Positions 7,568 to 15,097 of a DNA stretch of 64,000 bases are shown here, one piece after another (position 1 is the first letter of the stretch; each line of letters starts with the position of its first letter). The DNA is from Litorimonas sp964610115 (lineage in GTDB: Bacteria; Pseudomonadota; Alphaproteobacteria; Caulobacterales; Maricaulaceae): the NCBI GenBank assembly GCA_964610115.1, contig CAZSUW010000001.1:1-64000 (forward strand), given 5' to 3'. The notes below the pieces were generated by a model. That model was not told where the DNA came from, made no database searches, and saw only the letters and a program-made list of their open reading frames with translations. The translations under genes and the position numbers were made by a program.

Positions 7568-8356
7568 ATGGTCCAGCTCACGCTGCCCAAAAACTCCAAG
7601 ATCGGCAAAGGCAAAGTTTTCAAGACAGAGGCCCAGTCGGCCTCTGTCCGGACCTTCAAGATCTATCGCTATGATCCCACAGACGGTGAAGGCCCTCGCT
7701 GGGATAGCTATGATATTGATCTGAATGAGTGCGGCCCCATGGTTTTGGACGCGCTGTTTAAGATCAAGAATGAAATTGATCCGACGTTGGCTTTCCGCCG
7801 GTCCTGCCGTGAAGGCGTATGTGGATCGTGCGCGATGAATATTGGCGGGCGCAATACGCTGGCCTGTACGCGCTCGATCGAAGACGCCTCTGACATGGCG
7901 GGCAAGACGATCACGATTAGCCCGCTGCCGCATATGCCGGTTGTGCGAGATCTCGTCCCGGACTTGTCGCAATTCTACGCGCAATATGCGTCCATCGAGC
8001 CGTGGCTGCATACAACAGAAGCTGAGCCCAAAGAGGAATTCCGTCAAAGCCCGGAAGACCGCGAAAAACTCGACGGCTATTATGAGTGTATTCTCTGCGC
8101 CTCTTGCTCGACATCTTGTCCGTCCTATTGGTGGAATGGCGACCGTTATCTTGGTCCGGCAGCACTGCTCCAAGCCTATCGGTGGTTGGTTGATAGTCGT
8201 GACGATGCAAAAGATGCACGTTTGGACGAGCTTGAAGACCCGTTTAAGCTCTATCGCTGTCACACCATTATGAACTGCGCCAATGTCTGCCCGAAAGGCC
8301 TGAACCCAGCCAAAGCGATTGCCGAGGTGAAGAAGATGATGGTTGCGCGGGCTTAG
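7568..8356 (+). CDS. sdhB: Succinate dehydrogenase iron-sulfur subunit
   Basis: SdhB passes electrons from the flavin of SdhA to ubiquinone through three Fe-S clusters. All ligands are present in the 262 residues. The [2Fe-2S] loop is CREGVCGSCAMNIGG with a later C (NTLAC). The [4Fe-4S] cluster has CILCASCSTSCPSYW. The [3Fe-4S] and remaining ligands are in CHTIMNCANVCPKGLNP. The start ATG at 7568 gives the normal N-terminus (VQLTLPKNSKIGKGK). A longer in-frame reading into the creD end is not plausible. The gene is separated from sdhA by ~7 kb and from sdhC/D (not in the window). It has its own leader and overlaps the convergent murI gene by four bases. Confidence 0.98.
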   Translation: MVQLTLPKNSKIGKGKVFKTEAQSASVRTFKIYRYDPTDGEGPRWDSYDIDLNECGPMVLDALFKIKNEIDPTLAFRRSCREGVCGSCAMNIGGRNTLACTRSIEDASDMAGKTITISPLPHMPVVRDLVPDLSQFYAQYASIEPWLHTTEAEPKEEFRQSPEDREKLDGYYECILCASCSTSCPSYWWNGDRYLGPAALLQAYRWLVDSRDDAKDARLDELEDPFKLYRCHTIMNCANVCPKGLNPAKAIAEVKKMMVARA

Positions 8357-9168
8357 ACAGCCAAGCTCACAACCCGGTCAAATCCAAAGTCTTTAAATGT
8401 CGTCCGCCGGGCGGCATTTTCATTTGGGCCGGTTGAAAAGGCTGTGTCCTCGCGCAAAGCTGGTCCCTGCGATGTCTTGGGGAGTAAACTCTCTACACGC
8501 CGCGCTATGGCTTCGCCACTATCTATCCAGGCAACGCTTTGCCGTGACACGGCCCGCAGTTCATCCACGATTAGTGGAAAATGTGTGCAAGCCAGCACAA
8601 CCGCGTCCACGTCAGCCCCTTCGCGCCCTGCAAAGATGGGTTCGACTTCGGCGCGTATCATATCAAGGTCTACGGCCTGCCCGGCCAATTTGGCTTCGGC
8701 TTGCGTGACGAGGGCCAGCGAACCCTTCAGCCGGACACGACAATCCGCGGCGTGGTTTGCGATCAAAGCATCGACATAGCGCCGTCGTACCGTGCCGGGC
8801 GTACCGAGCACGGCGATAGTGCGGGTCTTGGACAAGGCGGCAGCGGGTTTAATGGCGGGCACGACGCCGACAACGGGAATATCGATCACGTCCCGAATGG
8901 CAGGCAGGGCCGTTGTGCTCGCCGTATTGCAAGCTATCACCAAAATATCGGGCCTTAACATCTCGACCATAGGGGTAAGCAAGTCAGGCAGGCGCGCCCG
9001 GATAGCCGCTTCCGTCTTCTCCCCATAGGGACGGAAGGCATCGTCGGCGAGATAGCTCTGTGCGACATTGGGCAAGTGACGTCGAATTTCGGCCGACACA
9101 GAGAGGCCGCCCACACCGCTATCCATAACCAACACATGGGGTCTGTGGGATGTCATGCTTTTATCCAT
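8353..9168 (-). CDS. murI: Glutamate racemase
   Basis: MurI converts L- to D-glutamate for peptidoglycan. Its motifs are VMDSGVGGLSV (substrate Asp/Ser) at the N-terminus, the first catalytic Cys in VIACNTASTTALP, and the second in VVLACTHFPLIVDEL with the neighbouring His. Length (271 aa) is normal. I chose ATG 9168 because AAGGCGA precedes it. ATG 9156 is an alternative that starts right before the conserved block, and 9189 is possible. The 3' end overlaps that of sdhB by four bases on the other strand, so there is no room for a terminator between them. Confidence 0.95.
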   Translation of the reverse strand: MDKSMTSHRPHVLVMDSGVGGLSVSAEIRRHLPNVAQSYLADDAFRPYGEKTEAAIRARLPDLLTPMVEMLRPDILVIACNTASTTALPAIRDVIDIPVVGVVPAIKPAAALSKTRTIAVLGTPGTVRRRYVDALIANHAADCRVRLKGSLALVTQAEAKLAGQAVDLDMIRAEVEPIFAGREGADVDAVVLACTHFPLIVDELRAVSRQSVAWIDSGEAIARRVESLLPKTSQGPALREDTAFSTGPNENAARRTTFKDFGFDRVVSLAV

Positions 9169-9232
9169 CGTTCTGTCGCCTTGCAGCAAATAGTGTTTAT
9201 TTTGCGAACGCGCGCGCCTAAGCGCAATTAGG

Positions 9233-10762
9233 ATGCAGAGGGTTCGAAACTATACGCGGCTTGCGCTGATTGCTATCGCGCTGCTTACGCTTTTCCGCCT
9301 TGTCATCGTGATTTTAAGTCCCGCGGGTTTGCATGGTGATGAAGCGCAATATTGGGCGTGGTCGCGAGAGTTAGCGGGCGGATATTACAGCAAGCCGCCT
9401 CTGATTGCGTGGGTCATTGCGCTAATGACGGGGCAGTTCGGTCATTGGGAATGGGCGGTACGGCTGGCCTCGCCTCTGCTGCATGGCGGGGCGGGACTTT
9501 TCACATTCCTGACGGCGCGCAGATTGTATGGCGCGAAAGCCGGGCTTTGGGCGGCGGGGCTGTATTTGCTCATGCCGGGTGTCACCTTGTCTTCCACCTT
9601 GATCAGCACGGATGCCCTCTTGCTGTTTTGGATTTCAGCCATGATCTATCTGTGGGTGCGTATCCGCGAAGACGGTCGAGCGAGTTGGGCGGGGGCGATC
9701 GCGCTGGGCGCAGCCATTGGTTTCGGCCTGCTATCGAAATATGCGATGATGTTCATGCTGCCCGCTTTGGTGCTGGCGATCTTCTTTGACGTGAAAACGC
9801 GCAAAGCGTTGCGGAACCTAACAGGGCTTACTGTGGTCGTCGCTGCGGCTTTGGTATTTTCGCCCAATCTAATCTGGAATGCGCGCAATGACTTTGCCAC
9901 CGTCAGCCATACAGGTGACAATGCGAATTTATCGGGCGGTGCTGGGATATATCCGGGCGAGTGGCTCGAATTTTTTGGCGGTCAGTTTGGTGTGTACGGG
10001 CCTTTGACATTTGTCGCGCTTCTGATCGCCTTATTTTCCGCCGGCGGAGAAGGGCGTCGCTTTCGTGTTTGGTTGGCGCTGATGGTGCTTACACCGCTCA
10101 TATTCATCAGCGTGCAGGCCTTGATGAGCAGGGCCAACGCTAACTGGGCCGCGTCTGCCTATGCGGCGGCACCCATATTGGTTGCGGGATGGGCCTTTGC
10201 AGGCGGTGCGTTTCGTAAAGCGCTGCTTGGTTCGGGACTAGCGCTCAATCTCCTGCTCGCCACAGTGCCACCGCTCGTCATGCTGTCACCGACTTTGGTC
10301 GATCAACTCGGCTTTGCGAATGCGGTGAAGCGGCAGCGGGGCTGGCCAGAGACAGCGGCCATGATCCAGAAGGCTATTGAAACGGATAGATTTGATGCGA
10401 TCGTATTTGATCATCGGCTTAGCTTTTACGCCGTCGAATATGCGGTTTATGACGCCAGTGAGGGGGAGTATCTATTCTGTTGTTCGCAGAGAGCATATAG
10501 GCTGCCGATCCATATGTGGCGCTATGAACCCGCTATTAGCAATCATGCGGAACTAACGCGCGGTTTGCCGTTACAAACGGATCGCGTTCTGCTCGTGTCT
10601 TATTACTTTGAGACCTATGAGCCTTATTTCCAGGCCGATTTTAATCAGCTCGATATTGTACAGGATGTCGAAATCCCACTCGGCGGCGGTAAAACGCGCC
10701 GCTACCGGCTGTATGAGGCCATCGGGTATAAGGGCCCGCGCGAGAGACCTGCGCGCGAATAA
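9233..10762 (+). CDS. GT39/ArnT-like membrane glycosyltransferase
   Basis: A 509-residue polytopic protein of the dolichyl-phosphate-mannose mannosyltransferase (PMT_2/ArnT) superfamily, GT-C fold. The first periplasmic loop has the hallmark acidic motif LHGDEAQYWAWSRELAGGYYSKPPL (Asp-Glu, then KPP) after TM1. About ten further hydrophobic helices follow up to residue ~355, then a soluble C-terminal periplasmic domain (~360-509). Such enzymes transfer a sugar from a polyprenyl-phosphate donor to a lipid or protein on the outer face of the inner membrane. The acceptor cannot be told from sequence. The gene lies head-to-head with murI and tail-to-tail with msrA (3 bases between stops). Confidence 0.9.
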   Translation: MQRVRNYTRLALIAIALLTLFRLVIVILSPAGLHGDEAQYWAWSRELAGGYYSKPPLIAWVIALMTGQFGHWEWAVRLASPLLHGGAGLFTFLTARRLYGAKAGLWAAGLYLLMPGVTLSSTLISTDALLLFWISAMIYLWVRIREDGRASWAGAIALGAAIGFGLLSKYAMMFMLPALVLAIFFDVKTRKALRNLTGLTVVVAAALVFSPNLIWNARNDFATVSHTGDNANLSGGAGIYPGEWLEFFGGQFGVYGPLTFVALLIALFSAGGEGRRFRVWLALMVLTPLIFISVQALMSRANANWAASAYAAAPILVAGWAFAGGAFRKALLGSGLALNLLLATVPPLVMLSPTLVDQLGFANAVKRQRGWPETAAMIQKAIETDRFDAIVFDHRLSFYAVEYAVYDASEGEYLFCCSQRAYRLPIHMWRYEPAISNHAELTRGLPLQTDRVLLVSYYFETYEPYFQADFNQLDIVQDVEIPLGGGKTRRYRLYEAIGYKGPRERPARE

Positions 10763-10765
10763 TAA

Positions 10766-11497
10766 CTATTGCGGGGTCGCTTTTGCGCCTTTGCCCCAGA
10801 GGGATTTCAACCGCGCATCGCGACGACAGCTCGTGCGGTAGGCGTTATAGCGCACCGGGTTTTTACGGTAATAGTCCTGATGATAGTCTTCCGCATTATA
10901 GAAGGTGACGGCAGGCAATATCGGCGTGACGATGCGACCGGAAAACGGCTTATTGGCCGTCACGTCTGCGAGGCTGGCTTCTGCGTCCGCGCGCTGCTGC
11001 GGCGTGACAAAGATCGCCGTGCGGTAAGAACTCCCTTTGTCGCAAAACTGCCCGCGATCATCTGTGGGATCGACTGTGGTCCAGTAATAATCGACCAATT
11101 CGCGGTAACTCACGACGGACGGATCGTAGATCACCTCGGCCGCTTCGTAATGACCGGTTTCAGTATAGCTGACCGTTTTATAGTCGGGTTTATCCAAAGT
11201 GCCGCCGGAATAACCGGAGATCACTTCCAAAACGCCCGGCACGCTTTCAAAATCTTTCTCCACACACCAGAAGCAGCCTCCGGCAAAGATAGCCGTTTCT
11301 AATCCGGCTGGAACGTCTGCAATGTATGGGGCTTGTGGACCGGATGTGGCGGAGGGGGCGTCCGTATGACTGAGTTGAGACGTAACCGTCACGGCGGACT
11401 GGGCTTGTTCTTGCGCCTGCACTACGGGCGGGGCGTCCGCGCACGCTGAAAGGACGACGCCAAGGGTAAGGATAGAAAGTAAAGTCGTCTTATTCAT
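10766..11497 (-). CDS. msrA: Peptide-methionine (S)-S-oxide reductase, exported lipoprotein form
   Basis: MsrA reduces methionine S-sulfoxide in oxidised proteins. The catalytic motif FAGGCFWCVEKDFE is present. Downstream hallmarks are VISGYSGG, HYEAAEVIYDP, YWTTVDPTDDRGQFCDKGSSYR and a C-terminal AEDYHQDYYRKNP. An N-terminal leader ending in LSACADA (Cys at residue 19) predicts a lipoprotein, so this copy probably repairs envelope proteins. The start at 11497 (MNKTTLL) gives a clean signal peptide; a longer reading to 11533 adds 12 residues without improving it. Gene order photolyase-msrA on the same strand, 66 bases apart, suggests a light/oxidative stress pair, although no shared promoter is visible. 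Confidence 0.95.
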   Translation of the reverse strand: MNKTTLLSILTLGVVLSACADAPPVVQAQEQAQSAVTVTSQLSHTDAPSATSGPQAPYIADVPAGLETAIFAGGCFWCVEKDFESVPGVLEVISGYSGGTLDKPDYKTVSYTETGHYEAAEVIYDPSVVSYRELVDYYWTTVDPTDDRGQFCDKGSSYRTAIFVTPQQRADAEASLADVTANKPFSGRIVTPILPAVTFYNAEDYHQDYYRKNPVRYNAYRTSCRRDARLKSLWGKGAKATPQ

Positions 11498-11563
11498 CGG
11501 GACAGTATGGTATGCGAAACTGGTGAACGCCAATGACGTTTCCTTGAAGGGTTGTGATGTGCC

Positions 11564-12988
11564 TTAACCAACCGCGCGGGCTTCTTTATAGGCGGCGAGG
11601 ACACGTTCTCGGGCCTGCTTATGATCGACGATCGGCTCTGGGTAGGTCTCGCCAAGTGTGACGCCCGCATCCTGCAAAACAGACTTTGGTGCGGTCCAAG
11701 GTTGGTGGATATACTTTTTCGGCATGTCTTTCAGTTCCGGCACCCAGCGGCGAACGTAATCGCCATTGGGATCAAACTTCTCGCCTTGGCCGAAAGGGTT
11801 GAAAACGCGGAAGTAAGGCGCGGCATCCGCTCCTGTTCCTGCCACCCATTGCCAGCTTGCGGCATTGGCCGCGTGGTCCGCCTCTAATAGCGTATCCCAA
11901 AACCAGTCCTCGCCGTCGCGCCAGTCGATCATCAAATGTTTGATCAGAAAGCTCGCGACAACCATGCGAACGCGGTTATGCATCCAACCTGTTTCCCAAA
12001 GTTGACGCATTCCTGCATCGACAAAAGGATACCCTGTCTGCCCTTTGGCCCAGCGATCGATGACCTGCTCATCATGCTCCCAAGCCATTGTTTCATAGCC
12101 CGTTGCAAAATTCTGCGTCGCAAGATCGGCATTGTAAAACAGCAGAGTGTAGGAAAACTCTCGCCAGCCAATCTCTGTCAGGAATTTCTGCGATGTGACG
12201 TCATTGCCCTTGCAGGCATTCCAAATTTGCCGGGGGCTAATCTCACCATGGGCGAGATGGGGGGACAAGCGAGAGGTCAGGTCTTTATCGGGCCGGTTCC
12301 GACCGTCCGCATAGTCTTCGATGGGACCGGCAAGAAAAGCTTTGAGCCGTTCCATCGCCCCAGTCTCTCCCGGTGTGTGATGCGCTAGCATTTTAGAGCC
12401 CCAATCCGGTTGGGTCGGAAGTAAGGCCCAGTCATCTAGATCATCAGAGCCGACATTGCCCGGCAGACAATCCAGCCTGTCCGGGGCCGGCAGAGCGCCT
12501 GCGACATCTAACTGTGCTTTGGCGGCGCGCCAGAACGGTGTGAAAACGCGGTAGGGTCCGCCGGATTTGGTGGAAACCTCCCACGGCTCGACGAGTAAGT
12601 TGCCTTTAAAGCTCTCTACCGTGAGCCCTTGCTCTTTCAGATCCGTCTTAATGTCCCTGTCACGATCACGATCCTTTTCGTGATAGCGGCGGTTCCAGAA
12701 AATCGCTTCGGCCCCGCTTTCTTCGACGACTGTCTTGATGACTGTTTCTGCTTTGCCTTTGCGTAAAATCAGGCGTCCGCCGCGTGACTGAATATCGTTT
12801 GCAAGAGATTTCAAAGAATGGTGGAGCCAGACTTTCCGGGCGGCCCCCGGTTGCCGGGCGGCATCGTCTTCCAAGATATAGAGCAAAACAAGTTTGCCGC
12901 CCCGTTTGATCGCGGCGTCAAGGGCCGGATGATCCCCAAGGCGAAGATCATGACGGAACCAGACGAGTGACGGGGCGGTATCAGACAT
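11564..12988 (-). CDS. phrB: Deoxyribodipyrimidine photo-lyase (CPD photolyase class I)
   Basis: A light-driven FAD enzyme that splits cyclobutane pyrimidine dimers. The 474-residue protein begins with the antenna/Rossmann domain (LVWFRHDLRLGDHPALDAA). The C-terminal FAD-binding domain contains TSRLSPHLAHGEISPRQIW, FLTEIGWREFSYTLLFYN, GQTGYPFVDAGMRQLWETGWMHNRVRM, and the DWRDGEDWFWDTLLEADHAANAASWQW block with Asn/Trp residues of the FAD site and electron-transfer chain. These favour a DNA photolyase over a cryptochrome, but substrate choice (CPD or 6-4) is inferred from class. It is followed by msrA and preceded, 64 bases upstream, by an SDR gene on the same strand. Confidence 0.95.
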   Translation of the reverse strand: MSDTAPSLVWFRHDLRLGDHPALDAAIKRGGKLVLLYILEDDAARQPGAARKVWLHHSLKSLANDIQSRGGRLILRKGKAETVIKTVVEESGAEAIFWNRRYHEKDRDRDRDIKTDLKEQGLTVESFKGNLLVEPWEVSTKSGGPYRVFTPFWRAAKAQLDVAGALPAPDRLDCLPGNVGSDDLDDWALLPTQPDWGSKMLAHHTPGETGAMERLKAFLAGPIEDYADGRNRPDKDLTSRLSPHLAHGEISPRQIWNACKGNDVTSQKFLTEIGWREFSYTLLFYNADLATQNFATGYETMAWEHDEQVIDRWAKGQTGYPFVDAGMRQLWETGWMHNRVRMVVASFLIKHLMIDWRDGEDWFWDTLLEADHAANAASWQWVAGTGADAAPYFRVFNPFGQGEKFDPNGDYVRRWVPELKDMPKKYIHQPWTAPKSVLQDAGVTLGETYPEPIVDHKQARERVLAAYKEARAVG

Positions 12989-13052
12989 ATTATCCTTACG
13001 GATAGAGGCTGATTAGTGTTTCAGGATCGCGCCCTTAGACTGCATTTTTCGT

Positions 13053-13835
13053 TTACCGATTTTGTTGCCCGTCATCGACGATGATGACCGTCCCTGTCAC
13101 AGCATGGCTGTCAGGATCCACGAGGTAGAGCAAAGTGCTATCCAGCCAGTCTGGCGTCGGTACGCGCTTGCGGCGCGTATGGGCCGCAAAGTCCTCGGCT
13201 TGGTCTCCGGCCTGCATACGCTGTGCCATCCCGTCTGTCATTTCGGATTTAACCAGACCAGGCGCGATCGCGTTGACATTGATATGAAATCGCGACCATT
13301 CAACCGCGAGGGTTTCCGTCATCCGCGCTATGGCGGCTTTAGATGTGCTGTAGAGCGCTGCACCGTTGCCGTCATATTGGTAGGCAGCCACGCTGGCGAT
13401 GTTGATGATGCGTCCGGGACGTTTGGCTTTGATCAGGCGTTTGGCAACTTCGCGGGCAAGCAGAAACGGCGCGGTCAGGTTGATTGTCATCAACCGGTCC
13501 ATGAAAGCCGGGTCCATTTTTGTCGCCAATTGCCCGTCGGCTATGCCGGCATTATTGATCAGGATGGTCGGCTGACCGAGGGCCGCTTCGACGTTTGCTG
13601 TTAAAGCTTCAACTTGGGCCATGTCAGACATGTCGGTGGGGAAGCAGGCGGCTGTTCCGTCCGACGCTTCGATCTCGGCTTTCAAGGCCTCTAGTCGGTC
13701 TACACGCCGCCCGGTAATGGCGACATGGGCGCCCTGCGCCGCGAGCACTTTAGCAAACCGCCAGCCAAGACCAGACGTGGCCCCGGTGATAATGGCGATT
13801 TCGCCCGACAGGTCGATACGTTTGGTAAGGCTCAT
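13053..13835 (-). CDS. SDR family NAD(P)-dependent oxidoreductase
   Basis: A classical short-chain dehydrogenase/reductase. The cofactor loop is TGATSGLGWRFA near residue 15, NNAG appears as LINNAGIADGQ, catalytic Ser is in NIASVAAY, and the YxxxK pair is YSTSKAAIA. Arg residues after beta-2 (ITGRRVDRL) favour NADP(H). Substrate is not predictable; the sequence resembles 3-oxoacyl-type reductases. The start at 13835 (MSLTKRIDLSGE) gives the usual N-terminus; an upstream in-frame ATG at 13880 would run through the terminator of the preceding operon and is rejected. Because that terminator sits just upstream, this gene probably has its own short promoter region or depends on readthrough. Confidence 0.93.
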   Translation of the reverse strand: MSLTKRIDLSGEIAIITGATSGLGWRFAKVLAAQGAHVAITGRRVDRLEALKAEIEASDGTAACFPTDMSDMAQVEALTANVEAALGQPTILINNAGIADGQLATKMDPAFMDRLMTINLTAPFLLAREVAKRLIKAKRPGRIINIASVAAYQYDGNGAALYSTSKAAIARMTETLAVEWSRFHINVNAIAPGLVKSEMTDGMAQRMQAGDQAEDFAAHTRRKRVPTPDWLDSTLLYLVDPDSHAVTGTVIIVDDGQQNR

Positions 13836-13858
13836 ACCCCACGGTAGCGCCGGGCATG

Positions 13859-13900
13859 AAAAAGGCCAGCCCCCAATCACGGACGCGATGGAGGCTGACC
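13859..13900 (-). terminator. Terminator of the motor-like operon
   Basis: On the minus strand the sequence forms an 11-bp stem, GGTCAGCCTCC with GGGGGCTGGCC (two G-T pairs), followed at once by a T run (the A run at 13859-13863 on the plus strand). It lies 30 bases past the stop of the last operon gene and before the SDR start. It therefore marks the 3' end of the seven-gene transcription unit running from 22734 to 13930. Confidence 0.75.
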
Positions 13901-13929
13901 TATCAGGGATATGTGTTTTGGAGACTTAC

Positions 13930-15039
13930 TCAGTCCTCGCCACCCAGATAATCTGAGGCACTGCGTTGATCGCCAGCGGCGTCACGCTCTTCGCGCGATT
14001 GGCGCAAGCGTTCCAGCGGACTGAGGTCTTCGCGCGAACGGGCTGCGCGCGTTTGCGTTGGGGCCGTCTGACTAGTAGGGTCACCCGCGGCATTTCCTCC
14101 GTCTGACTGCTGACCTGTGGCCTCAGTCGTACCAACTTGGTCCGCACTATTCGTCTTAGAATCAGACGCCGAGCCATCATTGCCGGAAGTTTGGCCGGCC
14201 CCGCTTTCGCTGCCATTGGACTGACTAGTCCCTTCCGTTTGCCCATTAGACTGCCCTTGCCCTTGCGCCTGGCCTTGATTCTGGCCTTGACTCTGGCCTT
14301 GACCTTGCGACGGGCTTTGTCCGTTACCTGCGCCATTGGGCTGGCCTTGAGGCAGCGTCCCTACGCCCGCAATTTGACCGGAAGGCGATTGTCCATTTGG
14401 CGATTGCGCCACGGCGGGCTGGCTCCCCGAACCTGTTCCATCGCCTTGACCGCCGCCAGAGCCAGATCCACCAGTTCCATTACCCATTTGACCCGCCTTA
14501 ATGGCGTCCATGATTTGTTGAAGTGTCGCGGTAGATCCGCCCCGGCTTCCTGGCGCAGGCGCGGTGCCATTGCGGCCTGTCACAGCAACTGTATTGGGTC
14601 CGCCTTGGCTAGGGGTATCGGCTTGGCCACCCGCCCCTTCAATGTCAGTCGTGATGACGTCCCAGGCTTCTTTTTCGTCGCGCATCAGCGCTTCATCATT
14701 TTTGGCGGCTTCTGAGGGTTCATATTCCGCGCCGCTAATGTCGCCATCCGCACTTTCAGCAATCGCTTTGGCGCGTTCGCGCATGAGGTGACGGCGTGAT
14801 TCGCTGGGTAAGCGTTCGACGGGTGACACGGGCTCGATGTCGCCAATCGTGCCGAGGCCCGTTCCAATGGTTGTATTATTCGGGTTGAAAATATCAGACG
14901 TACCGCTTTTCTTGCGGGATTTGCGCCAGTCCTCTTCAGATTGATCCGTCTGGTCTGTCACCTGTGCATAGGCGAACCCTGCACTGCCTAAAAGCAGGGT
15001 GCTCGCCAAAGCTGTTGCGATAAGGGTCCGCATCATCAT
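13930..15039 (-). CDS. Exported Gln/Gly/Ser-rich low-complexity protein (369 aa), last gene of motor-like operon
   Basis: The protein has a Sec signal peptide (MMMRTLIATALASTLLLGSAGFAYAQ). A charged region with DWRKSRKKSGTSDIFNPNN follows (about 33-50). Then comes a region with RRHLMRERAKAIAESADGDISGAEYEPSEAAKNDEALMRDEKEAWDVI (split here only by length). A long disordered Gly/Gln/Asn/Ser segment occupies about residues 155-300. The end is charged (SPLERLRQSREERDAAGD, then SASDYLGGED). I do not recognise a family. Of three adjacent ATGs (15039, 15036, 15033) any could be used; a longer frame to 15273 overlaps the upstream gene and is not needed. It lies 58 bases after the FGE-fold gene and before the terminator. 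By context it is an extracytoplasmic partner of the putative motor. Confidence 0.75.
   Translation of the reverse strand: MMMRTLIATALASTLLLGSAGFAYAQVTDQTDQSEEDWRKSRKKSGTSDIFNPNNTTIGTGLGTIGDIEPVSPVERLPSESRRHLMRERAKAIAESADGDISGAEYEPSEAAKNDEALMRDEKEAWDVITTDIEGAGGQADTPSQGGPNTVAVTGRNGTAPAPGSRGGSTATLQQIMDAIKAGQMGNGTGGSGSGGGQGDGTGSGSQPAVAQSPNGQSPSGQIAGVGTLPQGQPNGAGNGQSPSQGQGQSQGQNQGQAQGQGQSNGQTEGTSQSNGSESGAGQTSGNDGSASDSKTNSADQVGTTEATGQQSDGGNAAGDPTSQTAPTQTRAARSREDLSPLERLRQSREERDAAGDQRSASDYLGGED
14251..14309. repeat. Short tandem repeats inside the low-complexity gene
   Basis: Imperfect repeats of 6-12 bases built on CTTGCC/CTGGCCTTGA occur in a row (plus strand). On the coding minus strand they encode alternating Gln-Gly with Gln/Asn/Ser. 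Copy-number change in multiples of three would lengthen or shorten the flexible segment without a frameshift. Confidence 0.6.
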
Positions 15040-15097
15040 GGTCGAGCCATACCCTATTTTGCCTGAACGGACCATGAGCAGCGGGTTCAGCAAAGGC

